From Ruminococcus sp. (GTDB lineage Bacteria > Bacillota > Clostridia > Oscillospirales > Ruminococcaceae), in the NCBI GenBank assembly GCA_029063695.1, contig JAIDNR010000210.1:1-5069 (forward strand): DNA of 5,069 nucleotides. The letters are read 5' to 3'. Position numbers and translations under genes: made by a program. The notes below the pieces were generated by a model, which saw only the letters and a list, made by a program, of their open reading frames with translations, made no database searches and was not told the DNA's origin. This document shows positions 1 through 5,057 of this stretch, in pieces; within the stretch, counting starts at the first letter, position 1; the number at the start of each line of letters is the position of its first letter.

Positions 1-120
1 GGCACGGGGAGTAAAATAAACGGTCGGCGTATAGTCCGCATTTGTGGTTAACGCTGATGTCATGGCAGTCATAAGGACTGCGGCTGAAAGTGAAGTAAAA
101 AGTCTTTTGAATTTTTTCAT
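1..120 (-). CDS. N-terminal part of an exported protein (signal peptide), truncated by the window edge
   Basis: Reading the minus strand from an ATG at 120-118 gives 40 open codons up to base 1. The product starts MKKFKRLFTSLSAAVLMTAM, followed by TSALTTNADYTPTVYF. This is a classic Sec signal peptide: a basic n-region (K2, K3, K5, R6), a hydrophobic h-region of about 14 residues, and a plausible signal peptidase I site after TNA (about residue 28). A strong AAGGAG site at 130-135 lies 9 bases upstream of the ATG and fixes the start. Only 13 bases separate it from the mtnN stop codon, and its ribosome site overlaps that stop, so the two genes are probably cotranscribed. The mature protein is almost entirely outside the window. 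It is secreted or surface-attached, but its family cannot be named. Confidence 0.8.
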   Translation of the reverse strand, partial: MKKFKRLFTSLSAAVLMTAMTSALTTNADYTPTVYFTPRA

Positions 121-129
121 TTTTGGTCA

Positions 130-135
130 CTCCTT
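130..135 (-). promoter_or_regulatory. Ribosome binding site of the exported-protein gene, overlapping the mtnN stop
   Basis: The minus strand reads AAGGAG here, 9 bases before the ATG at 120. It shares two bases with the TAA stop of mtnN (136-134), so ribosomes finishing mtnN end on this site. That suggests translational coupling. Confidence 0.75.
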
Positions 136-811
136 AAAATAATTCAGTCATTTTCAATACGATTTCCGCAACTCTCTTTGCGGCGATTTTTTCAAATTCA
201 TCAAAGGACATTGCACCGTCATCGTCGGCATTGTCGGAAATACAGCGGACGCTCACATACGGCATACTGTTGAGAAAGCAGGCATGACCGACGGCAGCAC
301 TTTCCATGTCAACAGCATGAGGACTGAAATCCGCCTGAATTTTTGCTTTAAGTACACTGTCCGATACGAATGCTTCACCTGAAACAATACGTCCTCTGTG
401 GCTTTTAATGCCGTTTTCAGAACATATTTTCTCAGCAGTTTCAATCAGCCTTTCGTCTGCTTTGAATACAGCACAGTAAGGCGGATAGTCGTTGAGGAAG
501 TGAGGGTCGAGGTCGTGCGGAAGCACTTCCGTTGAGATTACAATGTCGCACACTTTCACACTTTTATCCATTCCGCCCGCAACACCCGTATTTATAACGC
601 AGTCGGGGCTGAAATTATCAATCATGACCTGAGTGCAGAGTGCGGCATTTACCTTTGCGATTCCACAGCAGGAATTGACAATTTTATTGCCCTTATATTC
701 ATTGACATGGAAATCGAATCCCGAAATATGCTTTATTTCGGCTTTGCCGAGCATATTTCTTATGTCGGCAAGTTCGGAAGGCATCGCACCTATAATTGCG
801 ATTGTTTTCAT
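134..811 (-). CDS. mtnN: 5'-methylthioadenosine/S-adenosylhomocysteine nucleosidase
   Basis: This cytoplasmic enzyme hydrolyses the N-glycosidic bond of 5'-methylthioadenosine and S-adenosylhomocysteine, releasing adenine. It clears by-products of SAM-dependent methylation and polyamine synthesis and feeds the activated methyl cycle. At 225 residues it has the usual family length and is one purine-nucleoside phosphorylase/UDP fold domain. Visible landmarks are IGAMPSE at 7-13, CGIAKVNAA at 49-57, NTGVAGG at 74-80, VSGEAF at 143-148, VDMES at 167-171 and ISDNAD at 191-196. By alignment from memory with the E. coli enzyme, E13, E170 and D193 match catalytic or ligand residues E12, E174 and D197, so it should be active. 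The two residues before E13 are P-S rather than E-E, which is a tolerated variation. The ATG at 811 has AAAAGGAG at 821-828, 9 bases upstream. It is transcribed from the promoter at 844-872, probably together with the downstream exported-protein gene. Confidence 0.95.
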   Translation of the reverse strand: MKTIAIIGAMPSELADIRNMLGKAEIKHISGFDFHVNEYKGNKIVNSCCGIAKVNAALCTQVMIDNFSPDCVINTGVAGGMDKSVKVCDIVISTEVLPHDLDPHFLNDYPPYCAVFKADERLIETAEKICSENGIKSHRGRIVSGEAFVSDSVLKAKIQADFSPHAVDMESAAVGHACFLNSMPYVSVRCISDNADDDGAMSFDEFEKIAAKRVAEIVLKMTELF

Positions 812-843
812 GTTTTAATTCTCCTTTTTTTTAATATACAAAC

Positions 844-872
844 ATTATAGCACGGATTTGTAACAAAGTCAA
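844..872 (-). promoter_or_regulatory. Sigma-A promoter of mtnN
   Basis: On the minus strand, -35 TTGACT (872-867) and -10 TATAAT (849-844) are separated by exactly 17 bases. Transcription should start near 837, giving a leader of about 26 bases that contains the AAAAGGAG site. This is one of the two best promoter matches in the window. Confidence 0.85.
857..867. promoter_or_regulatory. 11-bp palindrome TTTGTAACAAA in the divergent promoter region
   Basis: The arms TTTGT and ACAAA are perfect inverted copies around one central base. The palindrome lies in the spacer of the mtnN promoter and touches its -35 box, so it could be an operator. In AT-rich promoter DNA it could also be chance. No regulator gene is adjacent. 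Confidence 0.25.
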
Positions 873-889
873 CATAAATTTTATATAAT
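858..889 (+). promoter_or_regulatory. Possible promoter of the GH25 gene
   Basis: A perfect TATAAT at 884-889 lies in a TA-rich run, with TTGTAA at 858-863 as the only -35-like hexamer. The spacing is 20 bases, too long. If TTATAT (881-886) is used instead, it is 17. Either choice puts the transcript start at about 893-896, so the mRNA would begin almost at its ribosome site. The element overlaps the oppositely directed mtnN promoter. Confidence 0.35.
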
Positions 890-894
890 ATTAT

Positions 895-902
895 GAGGTG
901 AT
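895..902 (+). promoter_or_regulatory. Ribosome binding site that fixes the GH25 start at 907
   Basis: GAGGTGAT pairs well with the 3' end of 16S rRNA, and its GAGG core is 8 bases before the ATG at 907. The GTG at 898-900, which would lengthen the protein by three residues, lies inside this site and so cannot be the start. Confidence 0.75.
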
Positions 903-906
903 TTTT

Positions 907-1569
907 ATGATAAGCGGAATTGATGTATCAGAATGGCAGGGAAATATTGACTGGAAACGTGTAAAGACGGGTTTTGCGGTTCTCCGTGCAGGTTACGGAC
1001 GGCTTTCTTCCCAGATTGACAAATGTTTCATAGCGAATTACGAGGGCTGTAAGGAGAATAATATTCCGTGCGGTGCATACTGGTACAGTTATGCGGAAAG
1101 TCCCGACGATGCACGGCAGGAGGCTGTTGCGTGTCTTGACGTCATAAAAAACAGGCAGTTTGAATATCCGATTTATTATGATGTTGAGGAAAGAAGTATT
1201 CTTGATTCGGGAAAATCAGCAGTAAGTGCGATAATACGTTCTTTTATCGATACTCTTGAACAGTCGGGATATTTTGCGGGACTTTATATGTCGCTTGATA
1301 TTCTCAATGCGTACACGGACGATGAAATTCGCAGAAAATATGCTCTCTGGACTGCTTACTACAGTTCCCAGAAACCGTCCGTTGGCAGTATGTGGCAGAA
1401 GTCCTCAGCAGGCAGAATTGACGGTATACAGGGAAATGTTGACATTGATGAATCGTTTGAGGATTATCCCGAAATCATAAGGAAAGCAGGTCTGAACGGT
1501 TTTGGCAGACAGCATACAATCAGTGTTGAAATCGACGGAGAAATTATTATAAAGGATTACCGTTTTTGA
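907..1569 (+). CDS. GH25-family lysozyme (N-acetylmuramidase), no signal peptide
   Basis: Glycoside hydrolase family 25 enzymes cut the beta-1,4 bond between N-acetylmuramic acid and N-acetylglucosamine in peptidoglycan. The 220-residue product begins MISGIDVSEWQG, the family's first beta strand with D6. The catalytic DxE pair is in YYDVEE (D92, E94), and the late strand GNVDIDESF (177-185) supplies the usual C-terminal aspartate (D179 or D181). MWQKSSAGRIDGIQGN (162-177) matches the family's WQ-ending segment. The whole TIM-barrel is present up to about residue 190. The last 30 residues, including HTISVEIDGEIIIKDY, look like a small beta hairpin of unknown role. There is no signal peptide, membrane helix or wall-binding repeat, so export would need a holin, lysis or a non-classical route. 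This is an endolysin-like arrangement, but no phage gene adjoins it. Its last 23 bases overlap nudC on the other strand. Confidence 0.9.
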   Translation: MISGIDVSEWQGNIDWKRVKTGFAVLRAGYGRLSSQIDKCFIANYEGCKENNIPCGAYWYSYAESPDDARQEAVACLDVIKNRQFEYPIYYDVEERSILDSGKSAVSAIIRSFIDTLEQSGYFAGLYMSLDILNAYTDDEIRRKYALWTAYYSSQKPSVGSMWQKSSAGRIDGIQGNVDIDESFEDYPEIIRKAGLNGFGRQHTISVEIDGEIIIKDYRF

Positions 1570-2380
1570 AATACATCATCATTTCATTGGTGAGACTCAA
1601 ATCGTCGGGCTGTCCCTGAATATCTTCACGCTTTACCCATTCTGCACTTCCAAGCTCCGATTCGTCAAGCGTTATGGACGTATCACCGTCCGTCTCACAG
1701 AAGAATCCCATGAGAATACCGCCCGAATATCCCCACGGCTGTGATTTATAGTACCTGATGTTCTTTACTTTCAGTCCGACTTCTTCCATGACTTCACGGC
1801 TTACGGTTTCCTCAAGAGTTTCGCCTATTTCGGTGAATCCTGCAATAAGTGCATTATGAGTAACTCCTCTGTTCTTTGCGTACCGTGTTATGAGAAGTCT
1901 GTCACCGTCCGCAACGCCGACGATAACAGCAGGATTAATGCGTGGATATATTATTTTTCCGCAGAATGTGCATTTCAAGGCACGTTCTTTTCTGTCGGGA
2001 ACTGTATTTCCTCCGCATTTTCCGCAGTAACGGCTGTTATTGTACCATTCCGAAAGGTGATAAGCCGTTGCGAGGGCGAATATGCTTACTCTGTCCATAC
2101 CCTCAATACTTCTGAACTTCTTTACATCGGCATAGTCAAAACCTTGTGGAATATTTATTGTGCTGTCACGGAGCAGGAAATATTTATATTCGCCTATGGA
2201 GAAAAGATATATCAAATCATCGGGCAGAACGAAATCCGCATAGACGGGAAACGGATTTTCCTTGTCATCTCTGCAAAGAACGTTTTTTCCGTCGAAGTGG
2301 AATACAATGCTTTTTTCGTCGGGCAGTTCACCGCATGAGTACGAATTATCAAGCTTCAACGGCTTTATATCCTGTATCAT
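1547..2380 (-). CDS. nudC: NAD(H) pyrophosphatase, zinc-ribbon Nudix hydrolase
   Basis: NudC hydrolyses NADH and NAD+ to NMN(H) and AMP, and family members also remove NAD caps from RNA. The 277-residue product has an N-terminal NudC-type domain. A zinc ribbon follows (CGKCGG at 119-124 and CTFCGK at 137-142, giving C119, C122, C137, C140). The Nudix domain carries a complete box at 181-203: G181, E187, R195-E196, E199-E200, G202. The NAD-specific SQPW motif is at 213-216, although the following residues are GYSGG rather than the usual PFP-S. The ATG at 2380 is preferred: AAAGGA at 2391-2396 is 10 bases upstream of it but only one base from the alternative TTG at 2389. The start lies inside the end of the MATE gene, a 32-base overlap suggesting translational coupling. 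The 3' end overlaps the GH25 gene by 23 bases. It is probably active and cytoplasmic. Confidence 0.93.
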   Translation of the reverse strand: MIQDIKPLKLDNSYSCGELPDEKSIVFHFDGKNVLCRDDKENPFPVYADFVLPDDLIYLFSIGEYKYFLLRDSTINIPQGFDYADVKKFRSIEGMDRVSIFALATAYHLSEWYNNSRYCGKCGGNTVPDRKERALKCTFCGKIIYPRINPAVIVGVADGDRLLITRYAKNRGVTHNALIAGFTEIGETLEETVSREVMEEVGLKVKNIRYYKSQPWGYSGGILMGFFCETDGDTSITLDESELGSAEWVKREDIQGQPDDLSLTNEMMMYFKNGNPL

Positions 2381-3761
2381 TTTTTTCAAGTCCTTTCATT
2401 GATTTAAACTCATAAACAGTCATGATTACGGCAACAAAAGCGGAAAGGAAGTCCGCAGTACAGCCTGTGTATACTATGCCATCAATACCGAAAAACAAAG
2501 GCAGAACAAGCAGAATCGGTATAAAGAACAGAATCTGTCTTGTGAGTGAAAGAAATACGCCTTTTATCGGTTTGCCGATTGACGTAAAGAACGTCGATGA
2601 TATGGGCTGAATGCAGTTGAGCCACGTAAAAAACAGGAATATGCGGAAAAACTTTGTTCCGAAATCAAAATAAGTATCCGTGCCGGTACCGAAAACAGAA
2701 AGAATCTGACGGGGGAAAAGCTGAAAGCAGATGAATGCGATTATCGAAATCACTGCACCTGTTGTAAGTGCAAGAGTATAAGCCTGCCGAACTCTGCTGT
2801 AAGTCTTTGCACCGTAATTATAGCTTTCAATCGGCTGTGTGCCCTGTGCAAGACCGATTACTATCGAGAATACTATCATGTTGACTTTCATTACAATTCC
2901 TGCAACGGCTATCGGCTCATCTGCACCGTAAACCGAAAGTCCGCCGTAGTGTTTCAGAGAGTTGTTGAGTACAATCTGTACAATCATGATAGCAAGCTGA
3001 TTGAAGCATGAAGCCATACCGATTGAAGCAACACGCTGAATTGTTGCCCAATGAGGTTTGAAGTGGTCGGCAGTAAGTTTAACCGTCCTGAATTTGCGTA
3101 TGTAGACAATAACGATAATTGCAGATACAACTTGTCCGATTACTGTTGCAAGTGCCGCACCTTTCATTCCCCAGTCGAATACAAGTACAAAGAGAGCGTC
3201 AAGAATTGTATTTATTATTGCTCCTGTAAGATTGCACGCCATTGTCATCTGAGGACTTCCGTCTGCCCTTATTATGTGACCTCCGCCCGTTGTGAGTATC
3301 AGGAACGGAAAACCGAATGCCGATACAAATACATAGTCCTGTGCATACGGCAGAATATTGTCCGTTGAGCCGAAAAGTTTAAGCAGAGGAGTGAGGAACG
3401 CAAAAGTTATGGCACTTATCACAACACCGCTGATAATCAGCATAGTGAATGCGTTTCCTGCAAAATATCCTGCACGTTTTGTATCGCCACGTCCCATGGC
3501 AAGATTGAAGCACGAAGCTCCGCCTATTCCCAGTAAAAGTGCAACAGCAATGCACATCGTCGAGAACGGAAAAGCTATATTCGTTGCGGCATTGCCGTCC
3601 GTACCTACGCCCTTGCCGATGAAAAGCTGGTCAACTATGTTGTACAATGCACTTACAAGCATACCTATAATGCTCGGCACGGCAAATTTTACCATAAGTT
3701 TCGGGACGGCTTCAACGGCAAGCGGATTGTTCTTTTCTTTTTCGTCAATTTCATCAATCAT
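2349..3761 (-). CDS. MATE-family efflux transporter (MepA-like)
   Basis: MATE proteins are inner-membrane antiporters that use a Na+ or H+ gradient to export cationic drugs, dyes or metabolites. The 470-residue product has the family's usual length and about 12 hydrophobic segments in two related halves. Landmarks are MVKFAVPSIIGMLVSALYNI (23-42) followed by VDQLFIGKGVG (43-53), GGASCFNLAMGRGD (80-93), IRADGSP (164-170), NTILDALFV (184-192) and GLAQGTQPIESYNYGAK (303-319). These match the MepA/DinF-like branch common in Clostridia. The substrate cannot be inferred. The ATG at 3761 has AAGAGG at 3771-3776, 9 bases upstream. It has its own promoter at 3797-3825 and is the first gene of a two-gene unit with nudC. 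A decamer repeat pair lies directly upstream of that promoter. Confidence 0.93.
   Translation of the reverse strand: MIDEIDEKEKNNPLAVEAVPKLMVKFAVPSIIGMLVSALYNIVDQLFIGKGVGTDGNAATNIAFPFSTMCIAVALLLGIGGASCFNLAMGRGDTKRAGYFAGNAFTMLIISGVVISAITFAFLTPLLKLFGSTDNILPYAQDYVFVSAFGFPFLILTTGGGHIIRADGSPQMTMACNLTGAIINTILDALFVLVFDWGMKGAALATVIGQVVSAIIVIVYIRKFRTVKLTADHFKPHWATIQRVASIGMASCFNQLAIMIVQIVLNNSLKHYGGLSVYGADEPIAVAGIVMKVNMIVFSIVIGLAQGTQPIESYNYGAKTYSRVRQAYTLALTTGAVISIIAFICFQLFPRQILSVFGTGTDTYFDFGTKFFRIFLFFTWLNCIQPISSTFFTSIGKPIKGVFLSLTRQILFFIPILLVLPLFFGIDGIVYTGCTADFLSAFVAVIMTVYEFKSMKGLEKNDTGYKAVEA
2391..2396 (-). promoter_or_regulatory. Ribosome binding site of nudC, inside the MATE coding sequence
   Basis: The minus strand reads AAAGGA, 10 bases before the ATG at 2380, matching the 9-10 base spacing of the other minus-strand genes here. 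It lies within the last codons of the MATE gene, so nudC translation depends on ribosomes arriving there or on the same mRNA. Confidence 0.65.
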
Positions 3762-3796
3762 TTTTAAAATCCTCTTTTCTTTATTATTTCTCTATT

Positions 3797-3825
3797 ATTA
3801 TACAACTTTCGACATAAAAATGCAA
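3797..3825 (-). promoter_or_regulatory. Sigma-A promoter of the MATE-nudC operon
   Basis: On the minus strand, -35 TTGCAT (3825-3820) and a perfect -10 TATAAT (3802-3797) are 17 bases apart. The expected transcript start is near 3790, leaving about 28 bases of leader with the AAGAGG site. Decamer repeat pair A begins 7 bases upstream of the -35 box. Confidence 0.8.
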
Positions 3826-3830
3826 GACTT

Positions 3831-3852
3831 TTTTATCGTCACTTACCGTCAC
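3831..3852. repeat. Decamer repeat pair A (one arm of a 22-bp inverted repeat)
   Basis: On the minus strand this holds GTGACGGTAA (3852-3843) directly followed by GTGACGATAA (3842-3833) and two more A. All 22 bases are the exact reverse complement of 5036-5057 on the far side of the ATPase gene. The GTGAC cores are 10 bp apart, close to one helical turn. Confidence 0.9.
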
Positions 3853-3866
3853 TCAGGGGTATATAT

Positions 3867-3886
3867 TTACCGTCACTTACCGTCAC
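3867..3886. repeat. Decamer repeat pair B, overlapping the end of the ATPase gene
   Basis: Two identical units GTGACGGTAA lie head to tail on the minus strand (3886-3877 and 3876-3867), in the same orientation as pair A, with 14 bases between the pairs. With its AT-rich and CCCC-TG flank (3854-3866), this copy resembles the right-hand repeat over about 30 bases allowing small gaps. The upstream unit encodes the C-terminus and stop codon of the ATPase. Confidence 0.9.
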
Positions 3887-4913
3887 TGTTGTTGAGGAGC
3901 AGTTTGACAATACGCCTGCCTTGGGTTCTTCTGTATGCATAGCAGATATTATAGCTGTCATAAAGTTCGTTTACGTTGATATTCAGCGTTCTTGTGAGAT
4001 GACACGGCGTTACCTGTCCCGTAAGATTTAAGTCATCAACAAGTTCTGAGGGTGTACCCTCCCATTTCGGATTTTCGGCAGTGATAAAACAGCCGACAAT
4101 CTTCACAATTTCATCAAGTTCAGTGATTTTATGTTCTGCCATAGTCTCTGTGAGTTCCCAGCAGAGATTTTCCGTATTACGTTTTACGATTATTTTTTCA
4201 TCGGTAATGTCACGGCTTGAAATCTCAATAACAGCCTGATTTTCGGTTCTGTTCTTCTTGTACATGACGAAAGCACCGTCAGCAGAACCCATAAGCCCGT
4301 TAGTACCTGAAATCATGATAAACTTGTCGCTGTCGTCCATTTTTCTTGTGTGGTGGACAATCACAAGACAGATACCGTAACTGTCGGCAAATCTTTTCAG
4401 TTCGGATATATCGGAATAATCCTTGCTGTAACTGTAGTCGCCCGAAGTTTCACGTATTTTCTGTAGAGTATCGATGATTATGAGCCTTGTACTGCGGTGC
4501 ATGGTAATGAAATTTTCAAGCTGTGTTATGAGATTGTTTTCGGGGATACTTCCTGCATTAACGGCAATATGGAGACGGCTGTTGTCCTCCGTTCCGAACA
4601 TTGTTGCAATTCTTTTCTGTAGTCTGATATACGTATCTTCCAGTGCAAGATAAAGAACGTCGCTTTGATTGACATTTTTATTCATGAATGGAATACCCTT
4701 GCTTACGCTGTATGCAAGCTGGAGCATAAAGAAACTCTTGCCCACTTTCGGAGCTCCTGCAAAAATATACACACCGTTATTGAGAAAATTCTCAACGATA
4801 TAGGAGTTTGTAATATACTGTTCCTCAAGAATATCATCAACCGTCTTTGTATCAATCACATACCTTAAATTGTTATCTGAAAAACCTGTGATTTCTTCTG
4901 AAACATTCTGCAT
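3873..4913 (-). CDS. RepA/DnaB-like RecA-fold ATPase (AAA_25 type), mobile-element replication protein
   Basis: The 346-residue product has a RecA-type ATPase core like hexameric RepA helicases of plasmids and phages. The Walker A motif is GAPKVGKS (53-60). LALED (89-93) probably holds the catalytic glutamate E92. Walker B is LIIID (144-148), and HHTRK (187-191) with SGTNGLMGSADG (202-213) fit the later helicase motifs. SRDITDEKIIVK (233-244) is typical of the core's end. The C-terminal part from about 285 (GTPSELVDDLNL, then RRTQGRRIVKL) resembles the small helix-rich, possibly DNA-binding tail of element-borne relatives. The ATG at 4913 is chosen because GAAAGGA at 4924-4930 precedes it by 10 bases. 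The frame is open up to a TTG at 5033, but that start has no ribosome site. The last residues SDGK and the stop are encoded by repeat B. It probably unwinds or loads onto repeat-bearing DNA, which is inference. No partner primase or initiator is visible. Confidence 0.82.
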   Translation of the reverse strand: MQNVSEEITGFSDNNLRYVIDTKTVDDILEEQYITNSYIVENFLNNGVYIFAGAPKVGKSFFMLQLAYSVSKGIPFMNKNVNQSDVLYLALEDTYIRLQKRIATMFGTEDNSRLHIAVNAGSIPENNLITQLENFITMHRSTRLIIIDTLQKIRETSGDYSYSKDYSDISELKRFADSYGICLVIVHHTRKMDDSDKFIMISGTNGLMGSADGAFVMYKKNRTENQAVIEISSRDITDEKIIVKRNTENLCWELTETMAEHKITELDEIVKIVGCFITAENPKWEGTPSELVDDLNLTGQVTPCHLTRTLNINVNELYDSYNICYAYRRTQGRRIVKLLLNNSDGK

Positions 4914-4937
4914 AATAAAAAAATCCTTTCTTTTTAT

Positions 4938-4947
4938 GGCATATGCC
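4938..4947. promoter_or_regulatory. Perfect palindrome GGCATATGCC upstream of the ATPase ribosome site
   Basis: This 10-bp perfect dyad stands out in an A/T-rich leader and ends 7 bases upstream of the GAAAGGA site. As DNA it could be an operator for a dimeric regulator. As RNA it would form only a three-pair stem. On the plus strand it is followed by a T run, but no plus-strand gene ends nearby, so a terminator role is unlikely. Confidence 0.3.
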
Positions 4948-5001
4948 TTTTTTAAGTGGGACAGAAAAGGTAGTTTTTCAATGTTTTTCCGTTGAAGAAC
5001 A

Positions 5002-5030
5002 TTTATAAATTTTTTGTGAATTAATTTTAA
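5002..5030 (-). promoter_or_regulatory. Weak candidate promoter of the ATPase gene
   Basis: On the minus strand, TTAAAA (5030-5025) and TATAAA (5007-5002) are 17 bases apart. TTGTTA (5033-5028) is a better -35 hexamer, but then the spacing is 20. Repeat C lies immediately upstream, so repeat-binding proteins could affect transcription. Confidence 0.3.
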
Positions 5031-5035
5031 CAAGG

Positions 5036-5057
5036 GTGACGGTAAGTGACGATAAAA
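5036..5057. repeat. Decamer repeat pair C (other arm of the 22-bp inverted repeat)
   Basis: On the plus strand GTGACGGTAA (5036-5045) is followed by GTGACGATAA (5046-5055) and AA. It is an exact reverse complement of pair A. It continues as TATACACCCATG (5058-5069), resembling the TATACCCCTG that follows pair B on its strand. The array may therefore extend past the window edge. Confidence 0.9.

Larger units (their letters stand above)
4914..5035 (-). other. Leader/promoter region of the ATPase gene
   Basis: These 122 AT-rich bases separate repeat C from the ATPase ATG. They contain the ribosome site GAAAGGA (4924-4930), a 10-bp palindrome (4938-4947) and weak promoter-like hexamers (5002-5030). 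A 16-codon ORF (5002-4952) lacks a ribosome site. No convincing gene, structured RNA or riboswitch is seen. Confidence 0.6.

Noticed and set aside
898..906. A GTG start for the GH25 protein at 898
   Set aside because: This GTG is part of the Shine-Dalgarno sequence GAGGTGAT that serves the ATG at 907. The family's first strand also begins right after that ATG.
1856..2338. A 160-residue plus-strand ORF opposite nudC
   Set aside because: It is antisense to a complete, motif-rich NudC gene, shows no recognisable domain and no ribosome site was seen.
2381..2389. A TTG start for NudC at 2389
   Set aside because: The AAAGGA site would be only one base away. The ATG at 2380 has normal 10-base spacing.
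3831..3886. A CRISPR array
   Set aside because: The units are 10 bp, directly adjacent or separated by 14 bases, with no unique spacers of normal length and no cas genes.
3358..3942. A 194-residue plus-strand ORF across the MATE start and the repeat region
   Set aside because: It is antisense to the MATE gene and its promoter and reads through repeats A and B. No family features are visible.
4938..4953. A plus-strand rho-independent terminator (GGCATATGCC then T run)
   Set aside because: As RNA the stem would be about three pairs, and no plus-strand gene ends here.
4952..5002. A 16-codon leader peptide upstream of the ATPase gene
   Set aside because: It has no ribosome site, no regulatory codon run and no terminator hairpin, so chance is the simplest explanation.
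4914..5033. A 40-residue N-terminal extension of the ATPase from a TTG at 5033
   Set aside because: There is no ribosome site before the TTG, the stretch is AT-rich leader DNA with promoter-like hexamers, and a good GAAAGGA site sits 10 bases before the ATG at 4913.
3831..5057. A phase-variable invertible segment using the 22-bp inverted repeat
   Set aside because: No invertase or recombinase gene is visible, and the decamer-pair structure with an extra copy fits binding-site iterons better than a recombination crossover. Long-read orientation data could reopen this.
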